Assembly (NCBI RefSeq): GCF_029960785.1
Contig: NZ_JASBQE010000063.1
Span: 1-64,000 of the forward strand
Origin: Polyangium sp. 15x6
GTDB taxonomy: Bacteria; Myxococcota_A; Polyangia; Polyangiales; Polyangiaceae
Reading direction: 5' to 3'
DNA length: 64,000 nt
In this document: positions 35,523-44,785 of the stretch, in pieces
How positions within the stretch are numbered: position 1 is the stretch's first letter
Layout of the letters: each line of letters opens with the position of its first letter
Notes under the pieces: model-generated
What the model was told of the DNA's origin: nothing
The model's input: only the letters and a program-made list of their open reading frames with translations
Database searches by the model: none
Program-made: the position numbers and the translations under genes

Positions 35523-35874
35523 TCACGCGTGCGCGAGCATTTCCAAACGCTTTCGCGCGAGACGCAGGCGACCATCGACGGCCTTCGTTTTGATGCCGAG
35601 CGACGCTGCAATCTCCGTGATCGATTGCCCCTCCAGGAACGGTATCACCGCGGCCCGGAAGCGCGGGCCGATCTTCTCCAGGAATCGCTTGAGCCGAAAC
35701 ATGCCGTACATCGCGTGCAGCAGCGTCTCCGGCGTGGTCCACGTCGCTGAGAGGGATGGCCTGGCCGAGAAGAAGGCGGCGCAGGAAAGCGCGGTGTTCC
35801 AGGTAGAGGCGGCCGAGCAAGGCGTGCGACGCCGAAAAGTTTGCCGGCGGCGGATGGACGACTATCGTGACCAT
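35523..35874 (-). pseudogene. Remnant of a sigma-70-family factor
   Basis: The 3' part is a clear sigma region 4 (FRLKRFLEKIGPRFRAAVIP, then EGQSITEIAASLGIKTKAVD). The 5' part, in another frame from ATG 35874, reads LLGRLYLEHRAFLRRLLLG, reminiscent of the start of region 2. Dropping one base near the sequence for PLSDV joins them, but most of region 2 is still missing. A short reading from ATG 35711 gives a 62-aa HTH-only protein, which could still bind DNA. Confidence 0.65.
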
Positions 35875-36109
35875 TAACTCATGGCTCCGGTTCTGCGGGG
35901 TCGTGGGTGAGACGCCGGTCGGTGTGATAGCGCCGGCTGGCGTCGCTTGCTTTGTCTCATGATTTGCGGTTGAAGGCAATTGCAAACGATGGGATTGGTT
36001 CGTCGGCGGAACGCCCACGATCCACGGCGAATGGTGCGACGGGCGCTGGAATGGGAGCCGTGATCCTGCCTCACCCCCCGTTTCGGGAGAGGGGCGAGGG
36101 AGGCTTCTC

Positions 36110-36439
36110 CTACGAAGCGCGGCGGTAGACGAGGCGGGTGAGGGTGGCGATGACGTGGTCCATTCGGTCGAGGACCTTTGCGTCGACGTTGCCGATATAG
36201 CGCATGGCCTGGGCGACCTGGACGCAGGCCAGCACCTCCCTGGCCGACCCGAGGGCGGAGGAATAGCGCTGTCGCTTGTTTCCGGCGTGGTTGCCCATGC
36301 CTTCTGCCGTGTTCAACGCGACGCTGTGCATGGCCCTGCGCATCTGCCGCGCCAGATCCGAATCCTTTCGCTCAATCTGCTCTGCAATGCTTGCCGCGTC
36401 TCCCGCCATGGCCAAAACGACTTCGTAGATCTTCAGCAT
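36110..36439 (-). CDS. Four-helix-bundle protein (23S rRNA intervening-sequence/Avd-like family)
   Basis: 109 aa starting MLKIYEVVLAMAGDAASIAE, with the family-typical segments DLARQMRRAMHSVALNTAEG and RQRYSSALGSAREVLACVQV. Members occur in 23S rRNA intervening sequences, as accessory proteins of diversity-generating retroelements, and as free-standing genes of unknown role. ATG 36439 has GGAGG at the right distance. No reverse transcriptase or rRNA is seen here. It lies between two mirror-image simple-repeat arrays together with the sigma remnant. Confidence 0.85.
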   Translation of the reverse strand: MLKIYEVVLAMAGDAASIAEQIERKDSDLARQMRRAMHSVALNTAEGMGNHAGNKRQRYSSALGSAREVLACVQVAQAMRYIGNVDAKVLDRMDHVIATLTRLVYRRAS

Positions 36440-36948
36440 GATGATTCCTCCGCCCGACGACCCAATCGCCGGGACCCCCGTCCCGCACCGTCGCGCGGAG
36501 GCCTCTTCAAGGCTGCGCAGCACCGCGCGGAGCCGCCCGGAGCGCGAAGCGCGAGGACGGCGAGCACGGCTTGGCCTTGAAGAGGCCGAGCACGACGGTA
36601 CGCTCGCCGTCCCCGAGCGGAGCCCCTGCATACTGTTCCCCAAGCGCACGCACACGCACACGCGCACGCGCACGCGCCTCCGCCTCCGCCTCCGCCTCCG
36701 CCTCCGCCTCCGCCTCCGCCTCCGCCTCCGCTTCCGCCTCCGCCTCCGCCTCCCATTCCTTCACCAGCGCTCCTCGGCCGCACGCGCCGACGCTGCGGGG
36801 CACGTAGCCCAGCATACGCCTTGAATGGCGCAACTACTTCAATGCCCCATCCCGCAAAGTTTGGTAGGCTCGTTGTTTGGCTCGAGCGGAGGGCATCGCC
36901 CCGCCCTGCCCGAGACGTTTCCTCGGTCACTCTTCGGTGGTCTTCTTG
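36440..36948. other. Gene-free region holding the second simple-repeat array
   Basis: About 510 bp between the divergent four-helix-bundle gene and the large kinase-like gene. It must contain the kinase-like gene's promoter. Apart from the repeat array at 36642-36753, nothing gene-like is seen. Confidence 0.55.
36642..36753 (-). repeat. Composite simple repeat, inverted copy: 13 GCCTCC units plus GCACGC-rich tract
   Basis: Reverse complement of the array at 35434-35513. It has 13 hexamers (one variant GCTTCC at 36730-36735) preceded by an alternating GCGCAC/ACACGC tract from 36642. The hexamer number differs between copies (7 versus 13), as expected from slippage. Confidence 0.9.
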
Positions 36949-39900
36949 ATGCTCGACATTGCAGGGTATACAGCCTTCGAACGCGTCGAAATAACGCCGT
37001 TCGCGAAGACGTTTCGCGCGCGGCGGGTGCATGACGGCCTGCCCGTCGTGCTCCAAAGCCTGTCCATCGGACGCGCCCGGAGCGCCGAGATCGCGCGATT
37101 CAAACACGAGTACGCGCAACTCGCGCAGCTCAGCTTGCAAAGCCTCGTTTCCGTCCTCGGCGTAGAGGCGCGTGAAGACAGCCTCATCGTCATACGCGAA
37201 CACTTCCCAGGCCGAACCCTCGCCCACACCCTCGCCGCGCGCCCAGGCAACAAGCTCCCCGTCTCCGAGGCCCTCGCCATCGCCACCGCGATCGCCGAAG
37301 CCCTCGCCGCCCTGCACGGACGCGGCATCACCCACCGCGATGTCCGCCCCCAGAACATCCTCGTCGGCGATGCAGGCGCGCTCAAGCTCACCGGCTCCGG
37401 CGTCGACGCCGAGGTCACGCGCGCACACGAGCGACTCTACGCGTACGAGGTCCTCCACGACGTCCTGCCCTACACCGCGCCCGAGCAAACCGGCCGCATG
37501 AACCGCAGCGTCGACCACCGCGCGGATCTCTACGCCCTCGGCATCATCCTCTACGAAGCCCTCACGGGTCGTCGCCCCTTCGAGGCCCGCGAGCCCATGG
37601 AGCTCATCCACGCGCACCTCGCCCTTCAGGCCAAACCCCCCGCGCACATCGACAGCTCGGTGCCCGAGACCCTCTCGCGTCTCATCCTCAAGCTGCTCGA
37701 GAAAAACGCCGAAGACCGCTACCAAAGCGCCGAAGGCCTGCTCGCCGACCTGCGCCGCTGCAGCCACGAACTCGAGACCCTCGGCACGATCTCCCTCTTC
37801 ACGCCCGCCGAGCACGACCACGAAGGCGGGCTGCGCATCCACCAGAAGCTCTACGGTCGCGAGCGCGACATCGACGCGCTCACCTCGACCTTCACACGCT
37901 CGCTCGGCGGCAACCGCTCCATCGTCCTCGTCTCCGGTTACTCGGGCATCGGCAAATCCGCGCTCGTGCACGAGATCCTCAAGCCACTCGCCCGCGCGAA
38001 GGGCTACTACACGAGCGGCAAATTCGATCAGTTCAACCGCGACACCCCCTACAGCGCCATCATCCAGGCCTTCGACGGCCTCGTGCGGCAGATCCTCACC
38101 GAGAGCACCGAGCGGATCCAAGCGTGGCAGCGCGCATGGCTCGAGGCGCTCGGACAAAACGGCCAGGTCATCTGCGACGTCCTGCCCTCGATGGCACACG
38201 TGCTCGGCCCGCAGCCAGTCGTGCCCGCGCTCGGACCCGTCGAGGCGCAAAACCGCCTGAGCCGATGCTTCGTGCAGTTCGTCTCGGTCGTCGCGCGCAG
38301 GGCCCACCCGCTCGTGTTTTTCCTCGACGACTTGCAGTGGATCGACCTCGCGAGCCTCGACCTCCTGCGCGCCCTGCTCGCCGACGACTCCCTCGAGTCG
38401 TTCTTCTTCTGCGGCGCCTACCGCGACAACGAAGTCTCCCCCGCCCACCCGTTCATCGCGGCGCTCGAAGAGCACAAACGCGCAGGCCTCTCCGTCTGCG
38501 ACATCGTCCTCGGCCCGCTCGAGCGTCGTCACATCGTCGACTTGCTCAGCGACAGCCTGCGGCGCTCGGACACCGGCCCGCTCGCCGACGCCATCCTCAA
38601 AAAAACCGCCGGCAACCCCTTCTTCGTCCGCCGCTTCTTGCACTCGCTCGGCGACCACGGCGTGCTCACCTTCAAGCCCGGGACGGGTTTTTACTGGGAC
38701 CTCAAACGACTCGACGAGCTCGCCTACAGCGAAAACGTCGTCGATCTGATGGTGCGCACCATCGCCCGCCTGCCGAAAACCACGCAGGAAGCCCTCCGCC
38801 TCGCCGCCGCCATCGGGAGCGAGTTCGACCTCGGCGTGCTCGCCACCGTGCTCGAATGTACGCCCGAACAGGCCTACGGCCGCCTCGAGCCCGCCGCCGC
38901 TGAAGGGCTCATCATCCCGGGCAGGAGCGGCTACCGCTTCGCTCACGACAAGGTCCAGGAAGGCGCGTACGCGATGATCCCGGTCGCAGGCCGGCCCGCG
39001 TTTCACCTGCGCATCGGCAGGCTGCTCGCCGAGAGCACGCCCTTGTCCGAGAGCCGCAACCTCTTCGACGTGGTCGGCCACCTGAACAGCGCGCTCGAGC
39101 TCATTGACGATCCACACGAACGCGAGTCGCTCGCCCGAATGAACCTCGTCGCCGCCACGCGAGCCGAAGAATCCGCCGCGTTTGGCGCCGCGCGCAGCTT
39201 CCTCGAACTCGGCCTGCAATGCCTCCCCGAAGATGCCTGGACGTCGAAGCATCAACTCCGCCTCGCCTACGCGAGGAAGCTCGGCGTCACGCTGTCCTTG
39301 CTCGGCCATCACGATGACGCGCTAGCCGCGCTCGGAGAGGCCCTCGAGCGCGCCACGACGAGGCTCGCTCGAACCGAGATCCTGCGGCTCAAGATGAAAG
39401 CGCAGGTGCTCAAGAACGACCTGCCCGCGGCGCTCGCCGAGGGGCTCGAGGTGATGCACTCCTTCGGCCTCGACCTGCCCGCGTTCCCGGACGAAGCGAC
39501 GCTCGAGGAGCAGATGCGCGTGACACTCGACCTCGTCGTCGAGCGCTCGCCCGAAGCGCTCCTCGACCTGCCGCCGCTCGAGGACCCCGAGATCGCCGCG
39601 CTGCTCGAGGTCCTGGAGGAGCTGTTCGCGCCGACGTACTTCCTCGCGACGAACAACTTCAGCATCAGCATCGCCAAGATCCTCGAGCTGTCCTACCGCC
39701 ATGGTTTGTCGCGAAGCACGACCTACGGCTGTATCAATTTCGGCATGCTCTTGTGCGTCCGCGGACATATCAAGCTTGGCTACGAGCTTGGCCGCATCGC
39801 TGTCAGGCTCGGCGAGAAGCTCGGCGACAAGAAGAACGAAGCGATGATCCGCAACATGTGGGGTGGCTTCGTCCAGTACTGGGGAGACGGCTACAGCGCT

Positions 39901-41874
39901 TGCTGGGACACGTTGATCAGGGGCAAGGACGCGGGCCTGGAGACAGGCCAGTACATCTGGTCGTTCTACAACACGGTCAACGCCGTCACGAACAGCTTCA
40001 TGCGCGGTTTGCCCATCGAGGACATCATCGCCGAGGCGAAGAGCTACCAGCCGATCCGCAAGCTCGACCGCTTCGACGCGATCACCTGGATGGCCGGCGC
40101 GGCCGGACAGATCGCCTACAACCTCTCGGTCGAGACAGACGACCCCTGCCGCCTCGTCGGGCCCCTCGTGGACATCGAGGAGGTCATCGCCGCGTGTCGC
40201 CGGATCAAGAACGAAAGCGCGTTCTTCTTCGCGCAGCTCTACATCGTCTTTTTGCTCGTCTTCCAGGGCGCCTTCGAGGAGGCGGCGCGCGTCGTGCTCG
40301 AGTCGAACCCCGAGCTCGTCAGCATCGCGGTCTGGCACGGCACGCCTGTTTTCCGCGCCTACGCGGCCCTCGCGCTCACGCGCGCCTCGACGAGCGCCGC
40401 GCCTGAAGAGCGCGCGGTCATGCTCTCGCGCGCCGCGGCCTACGCGGAGAAGCTCGATGCTTGGGCGGAGATCTGTCCGGAAAACTTCGCCCCCCGCGCG
40501 GCCTTGGTTCGCGCCGAGCTCGCCCGCGCCCGCGGCGAAGACAGGTTCGTGACGGCGGAGCTCTACGACACTGCGATCTCGCTCGCGCATTCCGGCGGCT
40601 ACATCCATGACGAGGCGCTCGCGAACGAGCTGTGCGCGAGGCACTGGATGGACGCCGGGAAAACGACGCTCGCGCGCGCTCACCTCAGCGAGGCGCGCCG
40701 GCTCTATGCCCGCTGGGGCGCAACCGTTGCCTCGCGCCGCCTCGCCCGCGCCTATCCCGATCTTGTCGCGCGCGACGAGACGTTCGACGCGCCCTTGCCG
40801 AGCACGCCTGCGCCTTCGGCGGACGCCCTGGACATCGGGTCGGTACTCAAGGCGGCGCAAGCGATCTCGGGCGAGATCGTGCTGCCCCGACTGATCGACG
40901 CCCTCTTGCGCGTGGCGCTGGAGAACGCCGGCGCGCGGCGAGGGGTCTTGCTCCTTTTGCGGGATGGTAGCCTCGTCGTCGAAGCGGAGCAGCGCGCGTT
41001 TGGCGAGGAAGACGCGCCTGCATCGACGGCGATCGAGCGAGATCTCGGGCAACGCTCGGATCTGCCTGCGACCGTGCTCGCGTACGTGGCGCGCACGCGT
41101 GAGAGCGTGCTCCTGGAGGATCGCGCGCAGGATGGCCCCTTTGGGCTCGACCCTTACCTCGTGGACGCGCCTCCGCGCTCGGCGCTGGCTGCGCCCATCA
41201 TCGGCAAAGGTCGGCTTTCGGGCGTGATTTATCTGGAGAATGACCTCGCGCGGGGAGCATTCACGCCTGCGCGGGTCGAGGTGGTGGGGCTCATCTGCAC
41301 GCAGGCTGCGATCGCGATCGAGAATGCGCGGTTGTATGGGGAGCTGGAGCGGCAGGTGGAGGAGCGGACGGCGGAGCTACGGCACGCGAATGAGGCGCTC
41401 GTTCGTTTGAGTCGCGCCGAGCAGGAGCGCAGGGAGCAGGAGGCTCTCGACCAGCGCGCGGTCATCAGCCAGCAGGAGGAGGTGATCCATGCGCTGTCGG
41501 CGCCGATCATCGAGGTCTGGTACGGGGTTATCGCGGTCCCGCTGGTGGGGGTGCTCGACGCGCGGCGGGGCGAGGAGATCATGGAGCGGGTGCTGCATCG
41601 GATTGGCTCCGCTTCGTGTCGCCAGCTGATCCTTGATTTGACGGGTGTGGAGAGCGTCGATTCCGAGACGGGCGAGCGCATCATGCGGATTGTCGGCGCG
41701 ACGCGGCTGCTCGGGGCGAGCGTGGTGATCACGGGGATTCGCGCGGCCGTTGCGCAGACGATGGTGGCGTTCGACGCGGGCCTGAAGGAGCTGACGACGC
41801 GGGCGACGCTGCGGGACGCGCTGCGCGCGTATATGCGGTCGGAGGGTGCAGGGGGATTTTCGACGCGGAGGTGA
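36949..41874 (+). CDS. Giant signalling protein: pseudokinase - AAA/NACHT-like ATPase - helical repeats - GAF - STAS
   Basis: About 1641 aa. The N-terminal protein-kinase fold (1-275) keeps HRDVRPQN (129-136), but the usual ATP-binding Lys is Gln36 (LPVVLQSL) and the DFG position reads GSG (149-151). A large ATPase follows, with Walker A SGYSGIGKS (329-337) and Walker B-like VFFLDDLQWID. A long helical-repeat region comes next, then a GAF domain (about 1330-1480) and a short coiled coil. A C-terminal STAS domain (LILDLTGVESVDSETGERI, GIRAAVAQTMVAF) resembles RsbR stressosome proteins. Related proteins of this layout usually end in a histidine kinase; here STAS replaces it. ATG 36949 is chosen at the start of the kinase fold; a TTG at 36877 is possible. 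Confidence 0.9.
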   Translation: MLDIAGYTAFERVEITPFAKTFRARRVHDGLPVVLQSLSIGRARSAEIARFKHEYAQLAQLSLQSLVSVLGVEAREDSLIVIREHFPGRTLAHTLAARPGNKLPVSEALAIATAIAEALAALHGRGITHRDVRPQNILVGDAGALKLTGSGVDAEVTRAHERLYAYEVLHDVLPYTAPEQTGRMNRSVDHRADLYALGIILYEALTGRRPFEAREPMELIHAHLALQAKPPAHIDSSVPETLSRLILKLLEKNAEDRYQSAEGLLADLRRCSHELETLGTISLFTPAEHDHEGGLRIHQKLYGRERDIDALTSTFTRSLGGNRSIVLVSGYSGIGKSALVHEILKPLARAKGYYTSGKFDQFNRDTPYSAIIQAFDGLVRQILTESTERIQAWQRAWLEALGQNGQVICDVLPSMAHVLGPQPVVPALGPVEAQNRLSRCFVQFVSVVARRAHPLVFFLDDLQWIDLASLDLLRALLADDSLESFFFCGAYRDNEVSPAHPFIAALEEHKRAGLSVCDIVLGPLERRHIVDLLSDSLRRSDTGPLADAILKKTAGNPFFVRRFLHSLGDHGVLTFKPGTGFYWDLKRLDELAYSENVVDLMVRTIARLPKTTQEALRLAAAIGSEFDLGVLATVLECTPEQAYGRLEPAAAEGLIIPGRSGYRFAHDKVQEGAYAMIPVAGRPAFHLRIGRLLAESTPLSESRNLFDVVGHLNSALELIDDPHERESLARMNLVAATRAEESAAFGAARSFLELGLQCLPEDAWTSKHQLRLAYARKLGVTLSLLGHHDDALAALGEALERATTRLARTEILRLKMKAQVLKNDLPAALAEGLEVMHSFGLDLPAFPDEATLEEQMRVTLDLVVERSPEALLDLPPLEDPEIAALLEVLEELFAPTYFLATNNFSISIAKILELSYRHGLSRSTTYGCINFGMLLCVRGHIKLGYELGRIAVRLGEKLGDKKNEAMIRNMWGGFVQYWGDGYSACWDTLIRGKDAGLETGQYIWSFYNTVNAVTNSFMRGLPIEDIIAEAKSYQPIRKLDRFDAITWMAGAAGQIAYNLSVETDDPCRLVGPLVDIEEVIAACRRIKNESAFFFAQLYIVFLLVFQGAFEEAARVVLESNPELVSIAVWHGTPVFRAYAALALTRASTSAAPEERAVMLSRAAAYAEKLDAWAEICPENFAPRAALVRAELARARGEDRFVTAELYDTAISLAHSGGYIHDEALANELCARHWMDAGKTTLARAHLSEARRLYARWGATVASRRLARAYPDLVARDETFDAPLPSTPAPSADALDIGSVLKAAQAISGEIVLPRLIDALLRVALENAGARRGVLLLLRDGSLVVEAEQRAFGEEDAPASTAIERDLGQRSDLPATVLAYVARTRESVLLEDRAQDGPFGLDPYLVDAPPRSALAAPIIGKGRLSGVIYLENDLARGAFTPARVEVVGLICTQAAIAIENARLYGELERQVEERTAELRHANEALVRLSRAEQERREQEALDQRAVISQQEEVIHALSAPIIEVWYGVIAVPLVGVLDARRGEEIMERVLHRIGSASCRQLILDLTGVESVDSETGERIMRIVGATRLLGASVVITGIRAAVAQTMVAFDAGLKELTTRATLRDALRAYMRSEGAGGFSTRR

Positions 41875-41887
41875 AAACCCCTTTTCT

Positions 41888-41916
41888 CCGCATCGACCAC
41901 CTCGTGGCCGATGCGG
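41888..41916 (+). terminator. Hairpin after the giant signalling gene
   Basis: 41888-41900 pairs with 41904-41916 (one mismatch), 13 bp after the stop. No clear T-tract follows, and it overlaps the 3' end of the monooxygenase remnant, so the call is tentative. Confidence 0.4.
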
Positions 41917-43053
41917 GCTCGAGCCCCGTGGAGATGCTCGACGATCGACTCGATCAACCCCACCGATGAGACGACCCCACGGGCTTGCCGCCAGCCGACA
42001 TGCCCGTCAGGCCGGATCAAGAGCGCGCCGTCGCGCTCGATCTGGGACATCAACCGCCGCGCCGGCGAGCAGAATTGAAACGCGGTCATCGAGGATCGAG
42101 CGGCTGCTCTTCCGCTTCTTGTTGCCGTCGAGCCAGAAATGCGGAAATCGCGCGCCTGGCCGCGTCGAGGGGCGATAGGAGGAGACGTGATCGTCGCGCT
42201 CCTTTGCCTCGGCGCCGTCGCGCAGGCTCGCCCGTCTTCGTAGGTGTACCCGAGATCGAGGCCGATCCGATCGAAATGGCCCTCCTGTTGCGCGATGGCC
42301 GAAAGGACACGCTCGCGCACCGCGAGATCGCGGTGGTAGCGGCCGAGCACGCTCTCGCCATAACGCTGGGATTGTCGCTCGGTGAAGGCGCGGATCGCGC
42401 TCGGCAAGGCGCGCATCCCGGGGCTCGAGAGCTTTCCCATGGCCCAGAGCGCGTCCTCGGCCTTGATGCCGAAGGCCTCGGCGACCTCGTCCATTTTGTG
42501 GAAATTGTAGCGGCTCTCGTCGCAGTTTGTCTGGATGACCGGCCTGCGCTCGATTTCGTAGGTGTCGAGCAGGCTCTCTCCGGCGCGCCCCTCGATCACC
42601 AGGGCGAGCTTGAAGGCGAGGTTATGCGCGTCGCCGACACCTGAATTCATGCCGAAGCCGCCCGTCGGCGGGAATCGATGGGCCGCGTCGCCGACGAGGA
42701 AGACGCGCCCGTTCCGGAAGCGCGTGGCCACTTGCGCCGTCATGCGCCAGTGGCTCATCGACGTGATGCGAATGTCCACGTCCTCGCGCCCGAGCGCGGC
42801 TTTGATCTTCTAAGGAGGCATTGACGAAATCGCGCAGTTTTTCGGGGCCGATCACCTGGATGCCGAGGGCCTTGCGGCTCGGGCTGCCCGCTCCGTCCGA
42901 GCAAATGACGTACTGGCTGCGAATCGTGAACACTTCGCCGGTCTCGCGGCTTTGAATACGGCTCACCACGCCTTCGTCGTCCCGCTCGAAGGACGCCCAT
43001 TGATGAAACGATAACATGCGGATCTGCGGCGTGGACGCGACACGCTCGCTCCG
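41890..43053 (-). pseudogene. Broken FAD-dependent aromatic monooxygenase (PheA/TfdB type)
   Basis: Pieces in different frames still carry family motifs: VICSDGAGSPSRKALGIQVI near 42.9 kb, GRVFLVGDAAHRFPPTGGFG near 42.7 kb, a thioredoxin-like end (ARFPHFWLDGNKK near 42.1 kb) and ALLIRPDGHVGWR near 42.0 kb. The N-terminal FAD-binding part is missing, apparently lost at the junction with the amidohydrolase gene. Roughly 60 residues are deleted between DFVN and KIKAALG, and at least two frameshifts are present. No functional protein is expected. Confidence 0.85.
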
Positions 43054-43055
43054 CC

Positions 43056-44732
43056 TCAGCGTCGATTCGCCCCCGCAAACCGGAGCGCCCGCCCCCCGCG
43101 CCCCGCCGTCGCCTTCCCCCCCTCGCGCTCGACCACGCCCCCGACGACCACGAACCGCATCCCCTCGGCCAGCCGATGCGGCGCCGTGAACGTCGCGCGC
43201 TCGTGGATCTCCCCCGGCGAAAACACCAGCAAATCCGCCCCGCACCCCTCCCGCGCGCAGCCCCGCTCGCCTTCGAGCCCGAGCGTGCGGGCGGGCAAAT
43301 CACTCATCTTGCGCACGGCTTCCTCCAGGGAAACGAGCTGCTGCTTTTCGACGAGCTCCTCGATCACCCGCGCAAACGCGCCAAATCCGCGCGGATGCCG
43401 GCCGCCGCCTCCGCCGTCGGTGCCGACCATGACGAAAGGATCGACGAAGAGGCGCGCCACGACGGCCTCGTCCATCACGAAGTAAGCCGCCTCGGCGCCG
43501 TCCGGGCCGACGTCGATGAGGATGTCCTCGAACGGGACGCGCCGCGCCGCGGCGACCTCTTCGAGCGTCCTTCCGGCGAATGCGCCCGTCCCGAAGAGCA
43601 TCGCCTTCGGCCCGTTGCGCTTCTCCACGCGGGCGCGCAGAAACGCGGCGAGCTCGGGGCGGCGGCTGCGCACAGCGTCGGCATACGAGGACGGCGGGCG
43701 CGCGAAATCGGGGAAAAGGACGGCGGTGGAGGTGTAACTCGCGGTGTACGGATACAGGTCGGCCGTGACGGAGAGGCCCAGGGCGCGGGCTTTTTCGATG
43801 CGGGCGAGCAGGCGCTCGGCGCGCGCTTTGCCGTGGCCGAGGACGATCTTGAGGTGCGCGACGTGCGCGCGGGCCTTTGCCTTGCTGCACATCTCGAAGA
43901 GCTCGTCGAGCGAGGATTCGACGCGATCGTCGTCCTCGCTGCGGAGATGGCTCATCACGACGCCGCCGCGCGCGCCGACGGGCTCGGCGAGGGCGACGAG
44001 TTCATCCATCGAGGCGCCGCGCCCCGGATCGTACTCGAGGCCGGTGCTGAGGCCGAATGCGCCGTCGTGCAGGGCCTGCGAGACGAGATCACGCATTCGC
44101 TGGAGTTCGGCGGGCCTCGGCTTCGTATGGAGGGCGGCGCCGACGAGGCTGCGCACAGTGCCGTGTCCGACGAGGGCGGCGACGTGGACGCGGGGCCTTC
44201 CGGCGTCGATCTTCGCGAGCCACGGGCCGATGCGCGTGGCCGGGCTGCGACCGTCCTGGCCGACGACGAGCGTGGTGACGCCCATGGCGAGCGCGTACTC
44301 GACGTCGCCGAGCGCCGCGCCGTGGGAATGGGCGTCGATGAAGCCGGGCGTGACGACGGCGCCCGCAGCATCGAGGGTGCGCTCGGCGCGCACGGAAGGG
44401 TCGACGTCGCCGACGAACGCGATGCGATCCCCGCGGACGAGGACGTCTGCACGGCGACGCGCGCCGCCCGAGCCGTCGATCACGTGGCCTCCGCGGACGG
44501 CGAGGCGAAAGACCTCGTCGGATCGGAAGGGCGGAGGCGGAGGAGGAGGCGGCGGCGCAGGCGGGAGCGCTTGCGGCGGCGGCGACGCGAGCGGGAGCGT
44601 GTGCGGCGGCGGAGGCGCGGGCGGCGGCGCCTCGGGAGGCGGCGCCTCGGGAGGCGGCGGCGCGGGGCTACAGGCCGCGAGCAGCGCGAGCAGCGGGAGA
44701 GCGGGGAGGAGAGGCTTTCGCAGGCGCGGCAT
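43056..44732 (-). CDS. Lipoprotein amidohydrolase, N-acyl-D-amino-acid deacylase-like
   Basis: 558 aa. The signal peptide has its lipobox cysteine in LLAAC (about residue 21), then a Pro-rich linker to about residue 68. The amidohydrolase barrel shows the metal motif GFIDAHSHG and later VGTDGGGGGRHPRGFG. The layout follows D-aminoacylases (GGHVIDGSGGARRRADVLVR, STGLEYDPG, DLYPYTASYTST). It probably hydrolyses N-acyl-amino acids or related amides in the periplasm. A monooxygenase remnant directly abuts the 3' end. Confidence 0.88.
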   Translation of the reverse strand: MPRLRKPLLPALPLLALLAACSPAPPPPEAPPPEAPPPAPPPPHTLPLASPPPQALPPAPPPPPPPPPFRSDEVFRLAVRGGHVIDGSGGARRRADVLVRGDRIAFVGDVDPSVRAERTLDAAGAVVTPGFIDAHSHGAALGDVEYALAMGVTTLVVGQDGRSPATRIGPWLAKIDAGRPRVHVAALVGHGTVRSLVGAALHTKPRPAELQRMRDLVSQALHDGAFGLSTGLEYDPGRGASMDELVALAEPVGARGGVVMSHLRSEDDDRVESSLDELFEMCSKAKARAHVAHLKIVLGHGKARAERLLARIEKARALGLSVTADLYPYTASYTSTAVLFPDFARPPSSYADAVRSRRPELAAFLRARVEKRNGPKAMLFGTGAFAGRTLEEVAAARRVPFEDILIDVGPDGAEAAYFVMDEAVVARLFVDPFVMVGTDGGGGGRHPRGFGAFARVIEELVEKQQLVSLEEAVRKMSDLPARTLGLEGERGCAREGCGADLLVFSPGEIHERATFTAPHRLAEGMRFVVVGGVVEREGGKATAGRGGRALRFAGANRR

Positions 44733-44785
44733 CGCGGGGGCCGGGATGGTTTTTGGAAGGCCCCCGCGGGATTGTCAACACGCGC

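Noticed and set aside
35434-36753. Transposon with terminal inverted repeats
   Set aside because: The inverted arrays are simple repeats of different length, and no transposase or target duplication was seen. Kept as a finding, not annotated as a mobile element.
36433-39312. 959-residue open frame on the minus strand
   Set aside because: Antisense to the giant signalling gene; it starts inside it and runs through the simple-repeat array. No domain features.
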